From positions 1 through 50,770 of the forward strand of contig JANYLK010000024.1 of the NCBI GenBank assembly GCA_025357875.1: a DNA stretch of 50,770 nt, written 5' to 3'. This stretch comes from Granulicella sp. GTDB taxonomy: Bacteria > Acidobacteriota > Terriglobia > Terriglobales > Acidobacteriaceae. Below the pieces are notes generated by a model. That model worked only from the letters and a program-made list of their open reading frames with translations. It was not told the DNA's origin and did not search any database. Both the position numbers and the translations under genes were made by a program. Below are positions 42,861 to 50,770 of the stretch, one piece after another (positions within the stretch are counted from its first letter, which is position 1; each line of letters opens with the position of its first letter).

Positions 42861-44540
42861 TTGAAATCGAATAGAGGTTGGCTGTTCGGCAGCATGGCAT
42901 TCTTACTAACAATGTCCGCGCTCCTTGTCGCGGCCCAGGTAACACCACCCACGAGTGATCCACAACTTCCACCGGCACTTTCGGGTGGGGACAAAGTGCT
43001 TGGTGGATATGGGCCTTATCGCGCGAACAATGACCTTCTGCACTATAACCTGCACGTGCGCGTGGATCCAGCCACGCAGTTTTTGAGTGGCATGAATGCC
43101 ATCCGCTTCCAGATGTTGGAGGATGGCAAACGTATTCAGATCGACCTCGTGCCGACGTTCCGTATTGATGGGATCTCTCTCGAAAATACCCATGGCGCGC
43201 CGACTCCATTGACCTATCACCGTGAGACTGGCCGGACCGTTTACATCGATTTTCCGACGACGTTGCGCAAGGGACATGTATACACCGTGGACTTCCACTA
43301 CTCGGGACATCCAGTGGAGATGGGACGATTCGGCGGCTTTGTATTCCGCAAAGATCCGATGGGCAGACCGCTGGTGAATACGGCATGCGAAGAAGAAGGC
43401 GCGAGCGTATGGTGGCCCAACAAGGACCAATGGCGCGATGAAGTCGAATCGATGGACATCAGCGTTGAAGCGCCCAGCGATCTGACGGAAGTTTCGAACG
43501 GACGATTTCAGCGCAAGACCGATCTGCACGACGGATTCACGCGCTGGGAGTGGAAGGTGCAATACCCCATCAACAATTATGACGTTTCGCTCAACATCGG
43601 AACGTACACGCACTTCAGCGACACTTACAAAGGCCTCGACCTCGATTACTACGTCTTCCCCGAGGACCTCGAAAAGGCGAAACATCAGTTCGTCCAGGTT
43701 AAAGACATGCTGAAGGCGTACGACCGATTCTTCGGCGAGTATCCCTTTCCCAAAGATGGATACAAGCTGGTGCAGGCGTTATATTCAGGCGTGGAAAACC
43801 AGACGGCGATTACATATGGCAATCACTTCGAGAATGGCTACCTTGGCAGGCCGAAGACCGGCATCGGCACGCGATTCGATTTCATTATTGTCCACGAGAG
43901 CGCGCATGAATGGTTTGGCAACAGCATCACGGCACGGGATCGCTCGGATATGTGGATTCACGAAGGCTGGGCGAACTACTGCGAAAGCCTTTTTGTCGAG
44001 GACATGTGGGGCAAAGAGGATGGATTGACGTATCTCAACACCGGAAAAGAGGGCGTTAAGAATGCGGTGCCCGTGATTTCGGAAGAAGGCTTCTACGCGA
44101 CGCCACCGACGGATCAATACAAGAAGGGCGCGTTGTTCCTTAACACTGTCCGCAGCGTAGTAAACGATGATGCAGTGTGGTTCAAACTCCTCCACGACTA
44201 CTATCAGCACTTCAAGTATCAAACCATCATGACCACAGATATGGCAGCATTTTTCAACGCGCAGACGGGCCTTAATCTAACGCCAATCTTCAATCAGTAT
44301 CTTCGCCACGCCGCGATTCCTACGCTGGAACTCCGATTCGATGATGCGGCACACACCGTCTCCTACCGGTGGCAGGCCGAAGAGCCTGGCTTTGCGATGC
44401 AGATCCGAATAGGTCGCAGCGACGACTGGCAGATGGTGCAGCCGACGACAACGGAATGGAAGGTGCTCTCGACGCAGGTGAAGAAAGAGGATTTCGAAGT
44501 GGCGACCGACTTCTACTATGTCAACGTAAGCAAGCTCTAG
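42861..44540 (+). CDS. M1-family aminopeptidase
   Basis: The product is 559 aa from a TTG start, preceded by AAAGG and giving a signal peptide (LFGSMAFLLTMSALLVAAQ). The M1 zinc site is HESAHEWFGN (His345, Glu346, His349) with the third ligand Glu in the following MWIHEGWANYCES block 18 residues on. The substrate N-terminus motif GAMEN appears as SGVENQTAI. The N-terminal saddle domain is present (YNLHVRVDPATQFLSGMNAI), but the ERAP1-like C-terminal helical domain of long M1 enzymes is absent, as in short secreted bacterial members. It releases amino acids from peptide N-termini. It is the last gene of the S9/HEMGH/M1 unit and converges with the GntR gene. Confidence 0.93.
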   Translation: MKSNRGWLFGSMAFLLTMSALLVAAQVTPPTSDPQLPPALSGGDKVLGGYGPYRANNDLLHYNLHVRVDPATQFLSGMNAIRFQMLEDGKRIQIDLVPTFRIDGISLENTHGAPTPLTYHRETGRTVYIDFPTTLRKGHVYTVDFHYSGHPVEMGRFGGFVFRKDPMGRPLVNTACEEEGASVWWPNKDQWRDEVESMDISVEAPSDLTEVSNGRFQRKTDLHDGFTRWEWKVQYPINNYDVSLNIGTYTHFSDTYKGLDLDYYVFPEDLEKAKHQFVQVKDMLKAYDRFFGEYPFPKDGYKLVQALYSGVENQTAITYGNHFENGYLGRPKTGIGTRFDFIIVHESAHEWFGNSITARDRSDMWIHEGWANYCESLFVEDMWGKEDGLTYLNTGKEGVKNAVPVISEEGFYATPPTDQYKKGALFLNTVRSVVNDDAVWFKLLHDYYQHFKYQTIMTTDMAAFFNAQTGLNLTPIFNQYLRHAAIPTLELRFDDAAHTVSYRWQAEEPGFAMQIRIGRSDDWQMVQPTTTEWKVLSTQVKKEDFEVATDFYYVNVSKL

Positions 44541-44608
44541 CGGTATTCGGGTCATTTAATCAACCAGCGCACTTCGCGTCGGTCCAAGAAATCGCGAATA
44601 CTCGCCTT

Positions 44609-45367
44609 CTACCAACTGCCGCGCTCGCCGAAAATCTCGATAACGTGACCAAGTCTCTCCGACCCTTTCAGCCAGTTGACTTGCAAACCCGTCTCGACCC
44701 GGTCGGGATCCCCGGCCAGGATGCCACGGATCACTTCATCATGCTCTGCAACAGAGAGATACAAGTCCTTGATAATCGAGCTGGCATACAGCCTCCAATA
44801 GCGCTCGGTCTGCGGTTCAATGGCTTTGTGCAGCGTGGTCATGCGCGCTCCCGCACCGTACTTGATGATGAGACGGTGGAAAGAGCGGTCGTTCTCAAAA
44901 ATCTCTCCCGGCGGCGCGTCGCGATCTTTTGAAATGACTTGAAGCCGGTCGTTGAGTTCCTGCAGTTGGGCGCAGAGTTCTTTTCGCTCAGCCACCGGCA
45001 GGACAGCGACGCCTCGACCGGCGATGCCCTCAAGTCTTCCAATGATGATGTAAAGCTCATTTGCGTCCTCTTTGGTAAGAGGAGCCACGATCATGCGCGA
45101 CTTCTTAACATTACGGTGCTCGAGTATGTATCCTTCGCGCTGAAGCCAGTGGATCGCTCCGCGGACCGGTGTCCTGCTCATGTTCAAGCGTTCAGCGAGT
45201 TCCGCTTCGAGTATCCATGTGCCGGGCGACAGCCTGCCGTGTACGATCAATTCCCGTATCTCACGAAACGCCGTAAGCAAACTCGTGCCATGTTCAGCCT
45301 TTGCCCTGGGGCTGGCCGCGCTTAAACTAAGTTTCTTTTTCATCGATAATTTGGCTGCTGCCGGCAA
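44609..45367 (-). CDS. GntR-family (FCD) regulator, likely of the hydroxyproline operon
   Basis: The product is 252 aa. A winged helix-turn-helix (LIVHGRLSPGTWILEAELAE, RLNMSRTPVRGAIHWLQREG) is followed by an FCD helical domain (ELYIIIGRLEGIAGRGVAVL, NDRSFHRLIIKYGAGARM, VAEHDEVIRGILAGDPDRVE). The start may be ATG 45367 or the in-frame ATG 45343. It diverges from the hydroxyproline operon across 109 bp containing an 18-bp near-palindrome. Local FCD regulators of hydroxyproline genes (HypR type) are known in other bacteria, so control of this operon is a strong inference. Repression or activation cannot be told. Confidence 0.9.
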   Translation of the reverse strand: MPAAAKLSMKKKLSLSAASPRAKAEHGTSLLTAFREIRELIVHGRLSPGTWILEAELAERLNMSRTPVRGAIHWLQREGYILEHRNVKKSRMIVAPLTKEDANELYIIIGRLEGIAGRGVAVLPVAERKELCAQLQELNDRLQVISKDRDAPPGEIFENDRSFHRLIIKYGAGARMTTLHKAIEPQTERYWRLYASSIIKDLYLSVAEHDEVIRGILAGDPDRVETGLQVNWLKGSERLGHVIEIFGERGSW

Positions 45368-45413
45368 TGGAATTATGCTCCAGACACACTGTATCGTCTT
45401 TTCGTTCCAAATG

Positions 45414-45447
45414 TTGAGTCAATTTTCGTTTTAGAATGTATTCAAAA
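45414..45447 (+). promoter_or_regulatory. Promoter and operator of the hydroxyproline operon
   Basis: TTGAGT (45414-45419) is followed after 17 bases by TGTATT (45437-45442), about 35 bp before the ATG at 45477. A near-palindrome, TTTAGAATGTATTCAAAA (45430-45447), overlaps the -10; all but one outer base pair around its GT centre match. It is a good candidate site for the divergent GntR regulator. Confidence 0.55.
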
Positions 45448-45476
45448 TAGTCGACAACGCGGTATTATTACTCACC

Positions 45477-46427
45477 ATGGAGCTTCGCGAGCCTGTTCAT
45501 GTAATCGACTCCCACACTGAGGGTGAGCCCACTCGAGTTGTCATCTCCGGTGGGCCCGATCTCGGCTCCGGATCTATCCACGAGCGGATGCAGCGGTTTT
45601 GCAAACAATTCGATCACTTTCGTTCCGGGATCGTCTGCGAACCGCGTGGATCTGAAGTAGTTGTGGGTGCATTACTGCTCGACCCTGTCCAGCCCGATTC
45701 TTCCGCGGCCGTCATTTTCTTCAACGATGTCGGTTATCTCGGTATGTGTGGCCACGGAACCATTGGCGTGCTGACTACGCTCGCCCACCTAGGCCGGGTC
45801 GCCCCGGGACTGCACAGGATTGAAACTCCGGTGGGCACCGTAGAAGCGACGCTGCACGAGGACGGAAGCGTGACCGTCGAAAACGTGCCGAGCTATCGCT
45901 ACCGGACCAAGGTCGAGGTGGAAGTGCCTGGATATGGACCTGTTACCGGAGATGTTGCGTGGGGCGGCAACTGGTTTTTCCTGGTAGCTGATCCCCCATG
46001 TGAGCTGACAGCGGCTAACCGTATCGAGTTGATAGCCGCGTCAACTTCCATTCGCGCCGCTCTGCACGCCAACGGAGTGACTGGGCGCGACGGAGCCTAT
46101 ATCGACCACGTCGAGTTCTTCTCTGAGGCTAAGGACCAGGAGAATTCCTCGCGTAATTTCGTTCTTTGCCCAGGCGCCTCGTTCGATCGATCGCCATGCG
46201 GCACTGGAACCAGCGCGAAAATGGCTTGCCTCTATGACGATGGCAAGCTCGCTCCCGGGACCACATGGAAACAGGAAGGTATTCTGGGGACCGTATTTCA
46301 GGGTTCGGTTCGGGAGGGGAGCGACGGACAGGTCAACCCCAGCATTCGAGGACATGCGTGGGTAACTGGCGAATCTAAACTTCTCTTTGCCGTCGACGAT
46401 CCGTTTTCGCGGGGGATTAAGTTCTAA
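45477..46427 (+). CDS. 4-hydroxyproline 2-epimerase (proline racemase family)
   Basis: The product is 316 aa, normal for the family. It starts with the VIDSHTEGEPTRVV block and has both catalytic cysteines: Cys91 in GMCGHGTIGV and Cys241 in SPCGTGTSAK. Two Cys mark racemases or epimerases, as opposed to the trans-3-hydroxyproline dehydratases that replace the first Cys with Thr. The reaction is trans-4-hydroxy-L-proline to cis-4-hydroxy-D-proline in the cytoplasm. It is the first gene of a tightly packed operon with the D-hydroxyproline dehydrogenase subunits and the deaminase, which supports the 4-hydroxyproline substrate over proline. The next gene starts one base after its stop. Confidence 0.92.
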   Translation: MELREPVHVIDSHTEGEPTRVVISGGPDLGSGSIHERMQRFCKQFDHFRSGIVCEPRGSEVVVGALLLDPVQPDSSAAVIFFNDVGYLGMCGHGTIGVLTTLAHLGRVAPGLHRIETPVGTVEATLHEDGSVTVENVPSYRYRTKVEVEVPGYGPVTGDVAWGGNWFFLVADPPCELTAANRIELIAASTSIRAALHANGVTGRDGAYIDHVEFFSEAKDQENSSRNFVLCPGASFDRSPCGTGTSAKMACLYDDGKLAPGTTWKQEGILGTVFQGSVREGSDGQVNPSIRGHAWVTGESKLLFAVDDPFSRGIKF

Positions 46428-46428
46428 G

Positions 46429-47562
46429 ATGAAGCCCTTCGACATCCTCATTGTAGGTGCTGGCATTGTCGGAAGTGCCGTGGCTCGGGAGTGCGCCCTT
46501 ATTGGCTGGCGGGTTGGCGTAATCGAAGGTGGTACTCCCGCCGGAGGGGCGACCGCCGCAGGTATGGGTCATGTGGTTGTAATGGATGATTCACCGGCGC
46601 AGCTTGCACTGACGGCATTCTCTCGCTCACTTTGGCAACGGGATTCGGGGAAGCTGCCGAAGTCGGTCGAATACGAGACTTGCGGCACAATATGGGTGGC
46701 AGCGGACGATGAAGAAATGGTCGAGGTTCACGCTCGGCGAGAGGTTTATGAAGAGGCTGGCGTCGAAACACGCGTGCTCACGGCTGCAGCACTCGCCAAC
46801 AAAGAACCGAATCTCCGCCGCGGCCTTGCAGGAGGACTTCTGGTGCCGGGCGATGGCGTGGTTTATCCGCCGGCAGCCGCCGCCTTCTATCTCGCGGAGG
46901 CTCGACGACTTGGGGCGGAATTTTTCCAGGCAAGGGCGATGTCAGCTTCGCAGGGACAAGTACTGCTCAGCGATGGCGTGTCTCTTGTTGCCGATCGCAT
47001 TGTGCTGGCGGTGGGAACGGAGTGCGATCTCCTGCCATCTCTGCCGATTCAAAAACGCAAAGGGCATCTCGTAATCACAGATCGCTATCCAGGCTTTCTC
47101 CACCATCAGCTTGTCGAACTCGGCTATCTCAAGAGTGCGCACAAAATAGCAGACGACTCGGTGGCGTTCAACATCCAGCCAAGGCAGACCGGGCAACTAC
47201 TGCTTGGCTCTTCACGGCAGTATGGCAACGAAGGCCCGGAGGCAGAACCCGAGATGTTGAGGCGCATGATCGACCGCGCGAAGCAGTACATGCCTGGACT
47301 CGAAAATCTGTCAGTGCTGCGTGTGTGGACCGGCTTTCGAGCCGCGACATTCGACAAGCTGCCTCTGATTGGTCCAGCCGCAGGGCTTTCCGAGGATCGC
47401 TCCCTATGGCTAGCCGCCGGCTTTGAAGGACTTGGCATTACGAACGCGCCGGGTGCCGCCCGATTGCTGGTGGATGCAATGCTTGGGCGCAAGTCGGCGA
47501 TCGACGCTGAACCTTATCTGCCGGCGCGGCTGATGGAACCGGCAAGGCTTGCTCATGCGTGA
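46429..47562 (+). CDS. FAD-dependent oxidoreductase, D-hydroxyproline dehydrogenase catalytic subunit
   Basis: The product from ATG 46429 is 377 aa (an upstream in-frame ATG at 46387 lies inside the epimerase gene). It belongs to the DAO family: dinucleotide-binding motif ILIVGAGIVGSAVARECA at residues about 5-22, and C-terminal FAD blocks VWTGFRAATFDKLPLIGPA and LWLAAGFEGLGITNAPGAAR. With the two following genes it matches the multi-subunit D-hydroxyproline dehydrogenase, which oxidises cis-4-hydroxy-D-proline to pyrroline-4-hydroxy-2-carboxylate. It overlaps the ferredoxin-like gene by 8 bp. Confidence 0.9.
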   Translation: MKPFDILIVGAGIVGSAVARECALIGWRVGVIEGGTPAGGATAAGMGHVVVMDDSPAQLALTAFSRSLWQRDSGKLPKSVEYETCGTIWVAADDEEMVEVHARREVYEEAGVETRVLTAAALANKEPNLRRGLAGGLLVPGDGVVYPPAAAAFYLAEARRLGAEFFQARAMSASQGQVLLSDGVSLVADRIVLAVGTECDLLPSLPIQKRKGHLVITDRYPGFLHHQLVELGYLKSAHKIADDSVAFNIQPRQTGQLLLGSSRQYGNEGPEAEPEMLRRMIDRAKQYMPGLENLSVLRVWTGFRAATFDKLPLIGPAAGLSEDRSLWLAAGFEGLGITNAPGAARLLVDAMLGRKSAIDAEPYLPARLMEPARLAHA

Positions 47563-47800
47563 GACCTTTCCGGTCACGATAAACGGGGCGACCAGGCAGA
47601 TAGCGCGTGGTACAACCGTCGCGGTGGCCATGTTGCTCGCGGAACAACCATGCCGGCTCTCAGTCTCGGGAGAGCCACGAGGAGCTTTATGCGGCATGGG
47701 AATCTGCTTTGAGTGCCGCGCCGTGGTGAATGGGATACCGCATCGCCGCACATGCCAGATTTTGTGCGAGCAGGATATGACGGTGGAGACAAACCGATGA
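47555..47800 (+). CDS. (2Fe-2S)-binding subunit of D-hydroxyproline dehydrogenase
   Basis: The product is 81 aa (ATG 47555; an ATG six bases upstream is possible). It has a ferredoxin-type cluster motif, Cys46, Cys51, Cys54 and Cys67, in GALCGMGICFECRAVVNG and RRTC. Small subunits like this (HcnA type) pass electrons between the FAD subunits of D-hydroxyproline or D-nopaline/octopine-type dehydrogenases. It overlaps the upstream gene by 8 bp and shares an ATGA with the next one. Confidence 0.9.
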   Translation: MRETFPVTINGATRQIARGTTVAVAMLLAEQPCRLSVSGEPRGALCGMGICFECRAVVNGIPHRRTCQILCEQDMTVETNR

Positions 47801-49113
47801 CACGCACGGAGGTCCTGGTGATCGGTGCCGGTCCCGCCGGGATTGCTGCGGCGACGGCGGCGGCCGAGAACGGACGCCAGGTGATCGTGCTCGACGATAA
47901 CCTGAACGCCGGTGGCCAGATCTGGCGCGGAGCCACCGTTGAGAAAGCTGGCTCCTCGCACCAGGGCAATGCCGCAAAACGCCGAGCGATGACCAGACTT
48001 CAGCAGTCCGGAGCGCAGGTGCTCGGAGGCCGATGCGTGTTCAGCGTCGAGGCGTCGGGAACGTTGCAAACCCTACAGGAGACGGGTTCCGACAGCCTCG
48101 TAGAGCAATTCCAGTTCGATCAACTAATTCTCGCGACTGGGGCTCGGGAACGCTTTTTGCCATTTCCAGGCTGGACATTGGCTGGAGTCTTCGGTGCGGG
48201 CGGTTTGCAGGCTCTCGTGAAGGGCGGCTATCCCGTCGCGGGTAAGCGGGTAATTGTGGCGGGAACGGGTCCGCTGCTGCTCGCAGTGGCCGCGCACCTG
48301 GCACAGGATGGCGCCGCTGTTTCGAGCGTCCTGGAGCAGGCAACCTTGGCGCAGCTCGCACCCTTTGCCACGTCACTTTGGGCGAATCCTGCGAAGCTGG
48401 TTCAAGGCGCACGCTATCGAGGCAAGTTGTGGAAGACTCCTTACCGAACCGGTTCCTGGATAATCGAGGCGATTGCTGGCAGCGATGGTCGAAAGCTCGG
48501 CGCAGTTCGTGTAACCAACGGCACTCGCACCTGGGAAGAACCCTGTGATCTGCTGGCGTGCGGGTATCACCTCGTGCCGAACACGGAGATCGCGGCGCTG
48601 CTCGGGTGTACGTTCCGCGGAGCCTTCGTGCAGGTCGACGACGCACAACGCACCTCGCTGCCGAACGTATTCTGCGCGGGCGAACCGACGGGAATCGCCG
48701 GCCTGGAAGCCGCGATGGTGCAGGGTGAGATCGCCGGATTATCCTGTGCTGGCCTTATCGGCACTTCTTTGCAAAAACGTGCTGTGGTGGAGCGCGCCTT
48801 CGCACGACGCATGGAGAAAGCATTCTCCCTTCGCCCTGAACTGCGTTCTCTTCCACGCGCGGACACGATCGTCTGCCGCTGTGAAGATGTCGCGTTCGGC
48901 AGTCTGCACGGCCGCACGAGCTGGACCGATGCCAAGCTTCAGACGCGATGCGGCATGGGCCCGTGCCAGGGCCGAACCTGCGGCCCGGCAGTGGAGTATC
49001 TCTTGGGATGGAGACCTGTCTCAGTACGGCAACCTCTCTTTCCTGTACCTCTCCAAGCGTTTTGCTCGCACGATGAACGCGTAGAAATCAACCAACTAAA
49101 GGAAAAAGTATGA
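47797..49113 (+). CDS. FAD/NAD(P)-binding subunit of D-hydroxyproline dehydrogenase
   Basis: The product from ATG 47797 is 438 aa; the frame extends upstream to 47713, but 47797 overlaps the preceding TGA as ATGA and starts directly with the FAD motif (EVLVIGAGPAGIAAATAAAE). A second dinucleotide motif follows near residue 150 (KRVIVAGTGPLLLAVAAHLA). The C-terminal 60 residues hold a BFD-like cysteine cluster (VCRCEDVAF, then RCGMGPCQGRTCGPAVEYLL), probably an iron-sulphur site. This is the HcnB-like subunit that completes the multi-subunit dehydrogenase and passes electrons onward, perhaps to the respiratory chain. Confidence 0.9.
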   Translation: MTRTEVLVIGAGPAGIAAATAAAENGRQVIVLDDNLNAGGQIWRGATVEKAGSSHQGNAAKRRAMTRLQQSGAQVLGGRCVFSVEASGTLQTLQETGSDSLVEQFQFDQLILATGARERFLPFPGWTLAGVFGAGGLQALVKGGYPVAGKRVIVAGTGPLLLAVAAHLAQDGAAVSSVLEQATLAQLAPFATSLWANPAKLVQGARYRGKLWKTPYRTGSWIIEAIAGSDGRKLGAVRVTNGTRTWEEPCDLLACGYHLVPNTEIAALLGCTFRGAFVQVDDAQRTSLPNVFCAGEPTGIAGLEAAMVQGEIAGLSCAGLIGTSLQKRAVVERAFARRMEKAFSLRPELRSLPRADTIVCRCEDVAFGSLHGRTSWTDAKLQTRCGMGPCQGRTCGPAVEYLLGWRPVSVRQPLFPVPLQAFCSHDERVEINQLKEKV

Positions 49114-50033
49114 ACTGGTCTGGCGTAATGCCCGCAATGACAACCCCCTTCGACACCAACATGAAGGTTGATCACGGATTTCTGGCGCAGCACGCAGCGT
49201 GGCAGCTTGGCAATGGCTGCGTGGGACTAGTGATGCTTGGCTCGCTGGGAGAGGGCGCGACCCTGGAGCATGAGGAAAAGATCGCGATCCTGAAGACTGC
49301 TGTCCGTGTCGCAGGCAAAGCGCCTGTGGTGGCAGCAATCTCTTCGCTCTCTACCAAAGGCGCTGTGCAGTTGGCAAAGGAAGCGGAAGACGCGGGCTGC
49401 TCCGGTTTGATGGTGCTGCCTCCCTACGTCTATACCTCCGACTGGTACGAGATGAAGAAGCATGTGTCGACGGTGATTGGTTCCACCAAACTCGACTGCA
49501 TGCTGTACAACAATCCGGTCGCGTACAAGACTGACTTCTTGCCCAACGAGATTGCAGAACTTGCCGCTGAGCATTCGAACCTGGCAGCCGTTAAAGAATC
49601 CAGCGCGGATGTCAGGCGGGTTTCCGCTCTACGCGAAGTGCTCGCCGACCGGCTGCGTATCTTCGTGGGCGTCGACGATGTGCTGGTGGAGGGCGTTGGC
49701 GCTGGCGCAGTGGGTTGGATCGCGGGTCTCGTCAATGCTTATCCGGCAGAGTCGGTTCAGCTCTTCGAACTCGCAAAAGCAGGTAAGCGGGACGAGACTT
49801 TCGAGCTCTATCGTTGGTTCCTTCCACTGCTGCGTATGGATACAGTTCCGAAGTTTGTGCAACTCATTAAGTGGGTTCAAGAAAAGGCGGGCGTTGGCTC
49901 GGCCCGCGTGCGTGGTCCACGCCTCGAACTGCACGGCGAAGAGTTGAAAGTGGCGACCGCCGCGCTTGAGAAAGCTTTGGCTGAGCGTCCAGCCAAAAGT
50001 GAAAAGCCATTCGCGACGTTTGCAGGCGCATAA
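49110..50033 (+). CDS. DapA-family pyrroline-4-hydroxy-2-carboxylate deaminase-like protein
   Basis: The product is 307 aa, a normal dihydrodipicolinate-synthase/NAL family length. The Schiff-base lysine is Lys162 (LAAVKESSAD), the catalytic Tyr is in CMLYNNPV, and GVMPAMTTPF plus VMLGSLGEGATL form the substrate loop, with Leu/Gly-Ser in place of the GTTGE of true DapA. AAAGGAAAAAGT gives a strong ribosome site, and the start overlaps the preceding stop as ATGA. In hydroxyproline catabolism this family converts pyrroline-4-hydroxy-2-carboxylate to 2-oxoglutarate semialdehyde plus ammonia. The semialdehyde dehydrogenase that should follow is not in the window; an IS element comes next. Confidence 0.9.
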   Translation: MNWSGVMPAMTTPFDTNMKVDHGFLAQHAAWQLGNGCVGLVMLGSLGEGATLEHEEKIAILKTAVRVAGKAPVVAAISSLSTKGAVQLAKEAEDAGCSGLMVLPPYVYTSDWYEMKKHVSTVIGSTKLDCMLYNNPVAYKTDFLPNEIAELAAEHSNLAAVKESSADVRRVSALREVLADRLRIFVGVDDVLVEGVGAGAVGWIAGLVNAYPAESVQLFELAKAGKRDETFELYRWFLPLLRMDTVPKFVQLIKWVQEKAGVGSARVRGPRLELHGEELKVATAALEKALAERPAKSEKPFATFAGA

Positions 50034-50070
50034 GCCCTTTCGTCCTTCTGATATAGTCTGCTGCCATAGA

Positions 50071-50085
50071 CCCCCCCCCGGGGGT
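50071..50085. repeat. C9-G5 homopolymer junction near IS element end
   Basis: Nine C are followed directly by five G, giving the palindrome CCCCCGGGGG at its centre. It lies 130 bp before the transposase gene and 37 bp after the deaminase stop. GGGGGTATCC (from 50080) is a candidate left inverted repeat of the element, but the right end is outside the window, so this cannot be confirmed. Confidence 0.35.
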
Positions 50086-50179
50086 ATCCATTCATGCATA
50101 ATCCTACAAACAAGACACTTACCGGTTGTTGAAACTGCAAGATATTGAAAACAAAGCAAATAGTTTGGTAAATATATAC

Positions 50180-50208
50180 TTGACTAACCAGAGCGGATTA
50201 GGTATTCT
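50180..50208 (+). promoter_or_regulatory. Promoter candidate of the transposase gene
   Basis: TTGACT (50180-50185) is followed after 17 bases by TATTCT (50203-50208), 6 bp before the ATG. The region is AT-rich compared with its surroundings. The very short leader has no clear Shine-Dalgarno, which would mean low translation, as is common for transposases. Confidence 0.45.
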
Positions 50209-50214
50209 CTCTTT

Positions 50215-50770
50215 ATGGCATACCCCACCACTCTCGTAGACGCTGTTAAGTACTTTAGCAATGAGCAAGTTTGCATTGATGAAGTGGCTTCGATGCGCTG
50301 GCCCGATGGTGAAGCGTTCTGCCCTAGCTGCGGCGAGGTTGGCAATACGCTTTGGCTGGCAATTCAGAAACGTTGGAAGTGCCGGGGCTGCAAAAAGCAG
50401 TTCTCTGTCAAGGTTGGAACCATTTTCCATGACTCTCCACTTGGCCTTGATAAGTGGATGGTAGCCATGTGGATGCTGGCGAATTGCCGCAATGGTGTAT
50501 CGTCTTGCGAATTGGCCCGTACCATCGGGATCACTCAAAAAAGCGCATGGCACATGCTTCACCGGATTCGCAGGGTTATGACCGACACAAGCGCCAGCAA
50601 GTTGGGCGGCAACGGCCCGGTTGAAATTGACGAGACGTTCGTGGGCGGCAAGGTGAAGAACATGCATCGCAGCCGCCGGGTGAAGGGCTTGAACTACTCC
50701 GCTGGCAATGGCAAGGCCATCGTTATGGGCATGCTAGAGCGCGGCGGTAAGGTTCGCGCTGGCGTGATCG
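50215..50770 (+). mobile_element. IS1595-family transposase gene, cut by right window edge
   Basis: An open frame of 185 codons runs from ATG 50215 to the edge without a stop. The N-terminal zinc ribbon has CPSCG and CRGCK near residues 38 and 57 with KQFSVKVGTIFHDSPL after it, the mark of IS1595 (ISXO2-like) transposases. A helix-turn-helix follows (SCELARTIGITQKSAWHMLH), and then the first catalytic Asp block EIDETFVGGK near residue 132, the start of the DDE/DDN domain. The remaining acidic residues lie outside the window. The element sits directly downstream of the hydroxyproline operon. IS1595 elements are mobile by cut-and-paste-like transposition; activity of this copy is unknown. Confidence 0.9.

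Noticed and set aside
44543..44600. GTATTCG and CGAATAC inverted repeat between the M1 and GntR genes, considered as a bidirectional terminator
   Set aside because: Arms are only 7 bp with a loop of more than 40 nt; too weak to call.
47410..48069. 219-codon minus-strand ORF opposite the hydroxyproline dehydrogenase genes
   Set aside because: The three plus-strand genes here overlap tightly and carry clear FAD and iron-sulphur motifs; the antisense frame is a by-product.

Overview
The window looks like a chromosomal segment of a soil Acidobacteriota (Terriglobia / Acidobacteriaceae type). The grounds are two very large Oar-like TonB-dependent receptors with an N-terminal carboxypeptidase-regulatory domain, CRTAC1-type VCBS/ASPIC proteins paired with TPR proteins and a multihaem cytochrome, many secreted glycoside hydrolases and DUF885 peptidases, and moderate-to-high GC. 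The assignment is inference from gene content; there is no rRNA or other marker gene. I saw no tRNA, rRNA or CRISPR array, but no dedicated scan was possible.

Layout. (1) 1-11101: a CRTAC1 protein (cut by the left edge) and an Oar-like receptor on the minus strand. Divergent from these is a plus-strand run of TPR protein, seven-haem cytochrome c, TPR protein and a Tat-exported CRTAC1 protein. (2) 11310-25544: carbohydrate region with a LacI regulator, an SGNH esterase and CE15 glucuronoyl-esterase pair, a truncated GH35/DUF5597 remnant, an FCD-type GntR regulator, a second Oar-like receptor, a double pectate-lyase-fold secreted protein with a beta-propeller-like tail, and an ACS-type MFS sugar-acid transporter. 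(3) 25621-29262: a compact minus-strand operon of two enolase-superfamily (mandelate racemase-like) dehydratases and an RraA-like protein, all with export signals, behind a strong promoter with an inverted repeat. (4) 29939-31075: a GH16 glucanase lipoprotein. (5) 31685-44540: secreted peptidases (two DUF885 proteins, an S9 dipeptidyl-peptidase, an unclassified HEMGH metallopeptidase-like protein, an M1 aminopeptidase) around a GH31 glycosidase. (6) 44609-50033: a hydroxyproline catabolic operon (epimerase, three-part D-hydroxyproline dehydrogenase, DapA-like deaminase) divergent from an FCD GntR regulator. (7) 50071-50770: an IS1595-family element running off the right edge.

How it fits together. 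The carbohydrate genes suggest capture of plant cell-wall glucuronoxylan or pectin fragments through the TonB receptor, de-esterification by CE15 and SGNH esterases, and processing of the released sugar acids by the dehydratase/RraA operon and the MFS carrier. The right half suggests breakdown of proline- and hydroxyproline-rich peptides (plant extensins or collagen) by the S9/DUF885/M1 peptidases, feeding hydroxyproline into the catabolic operon. These links are inferred from family assignments and gene order. The most unusual points are the apparently exported sugar-acid dehydratase operon, the TPR/cytochrome/CRTAC1 cluster beside a TonB receptor, and the peptidase-hydroxyproline association.
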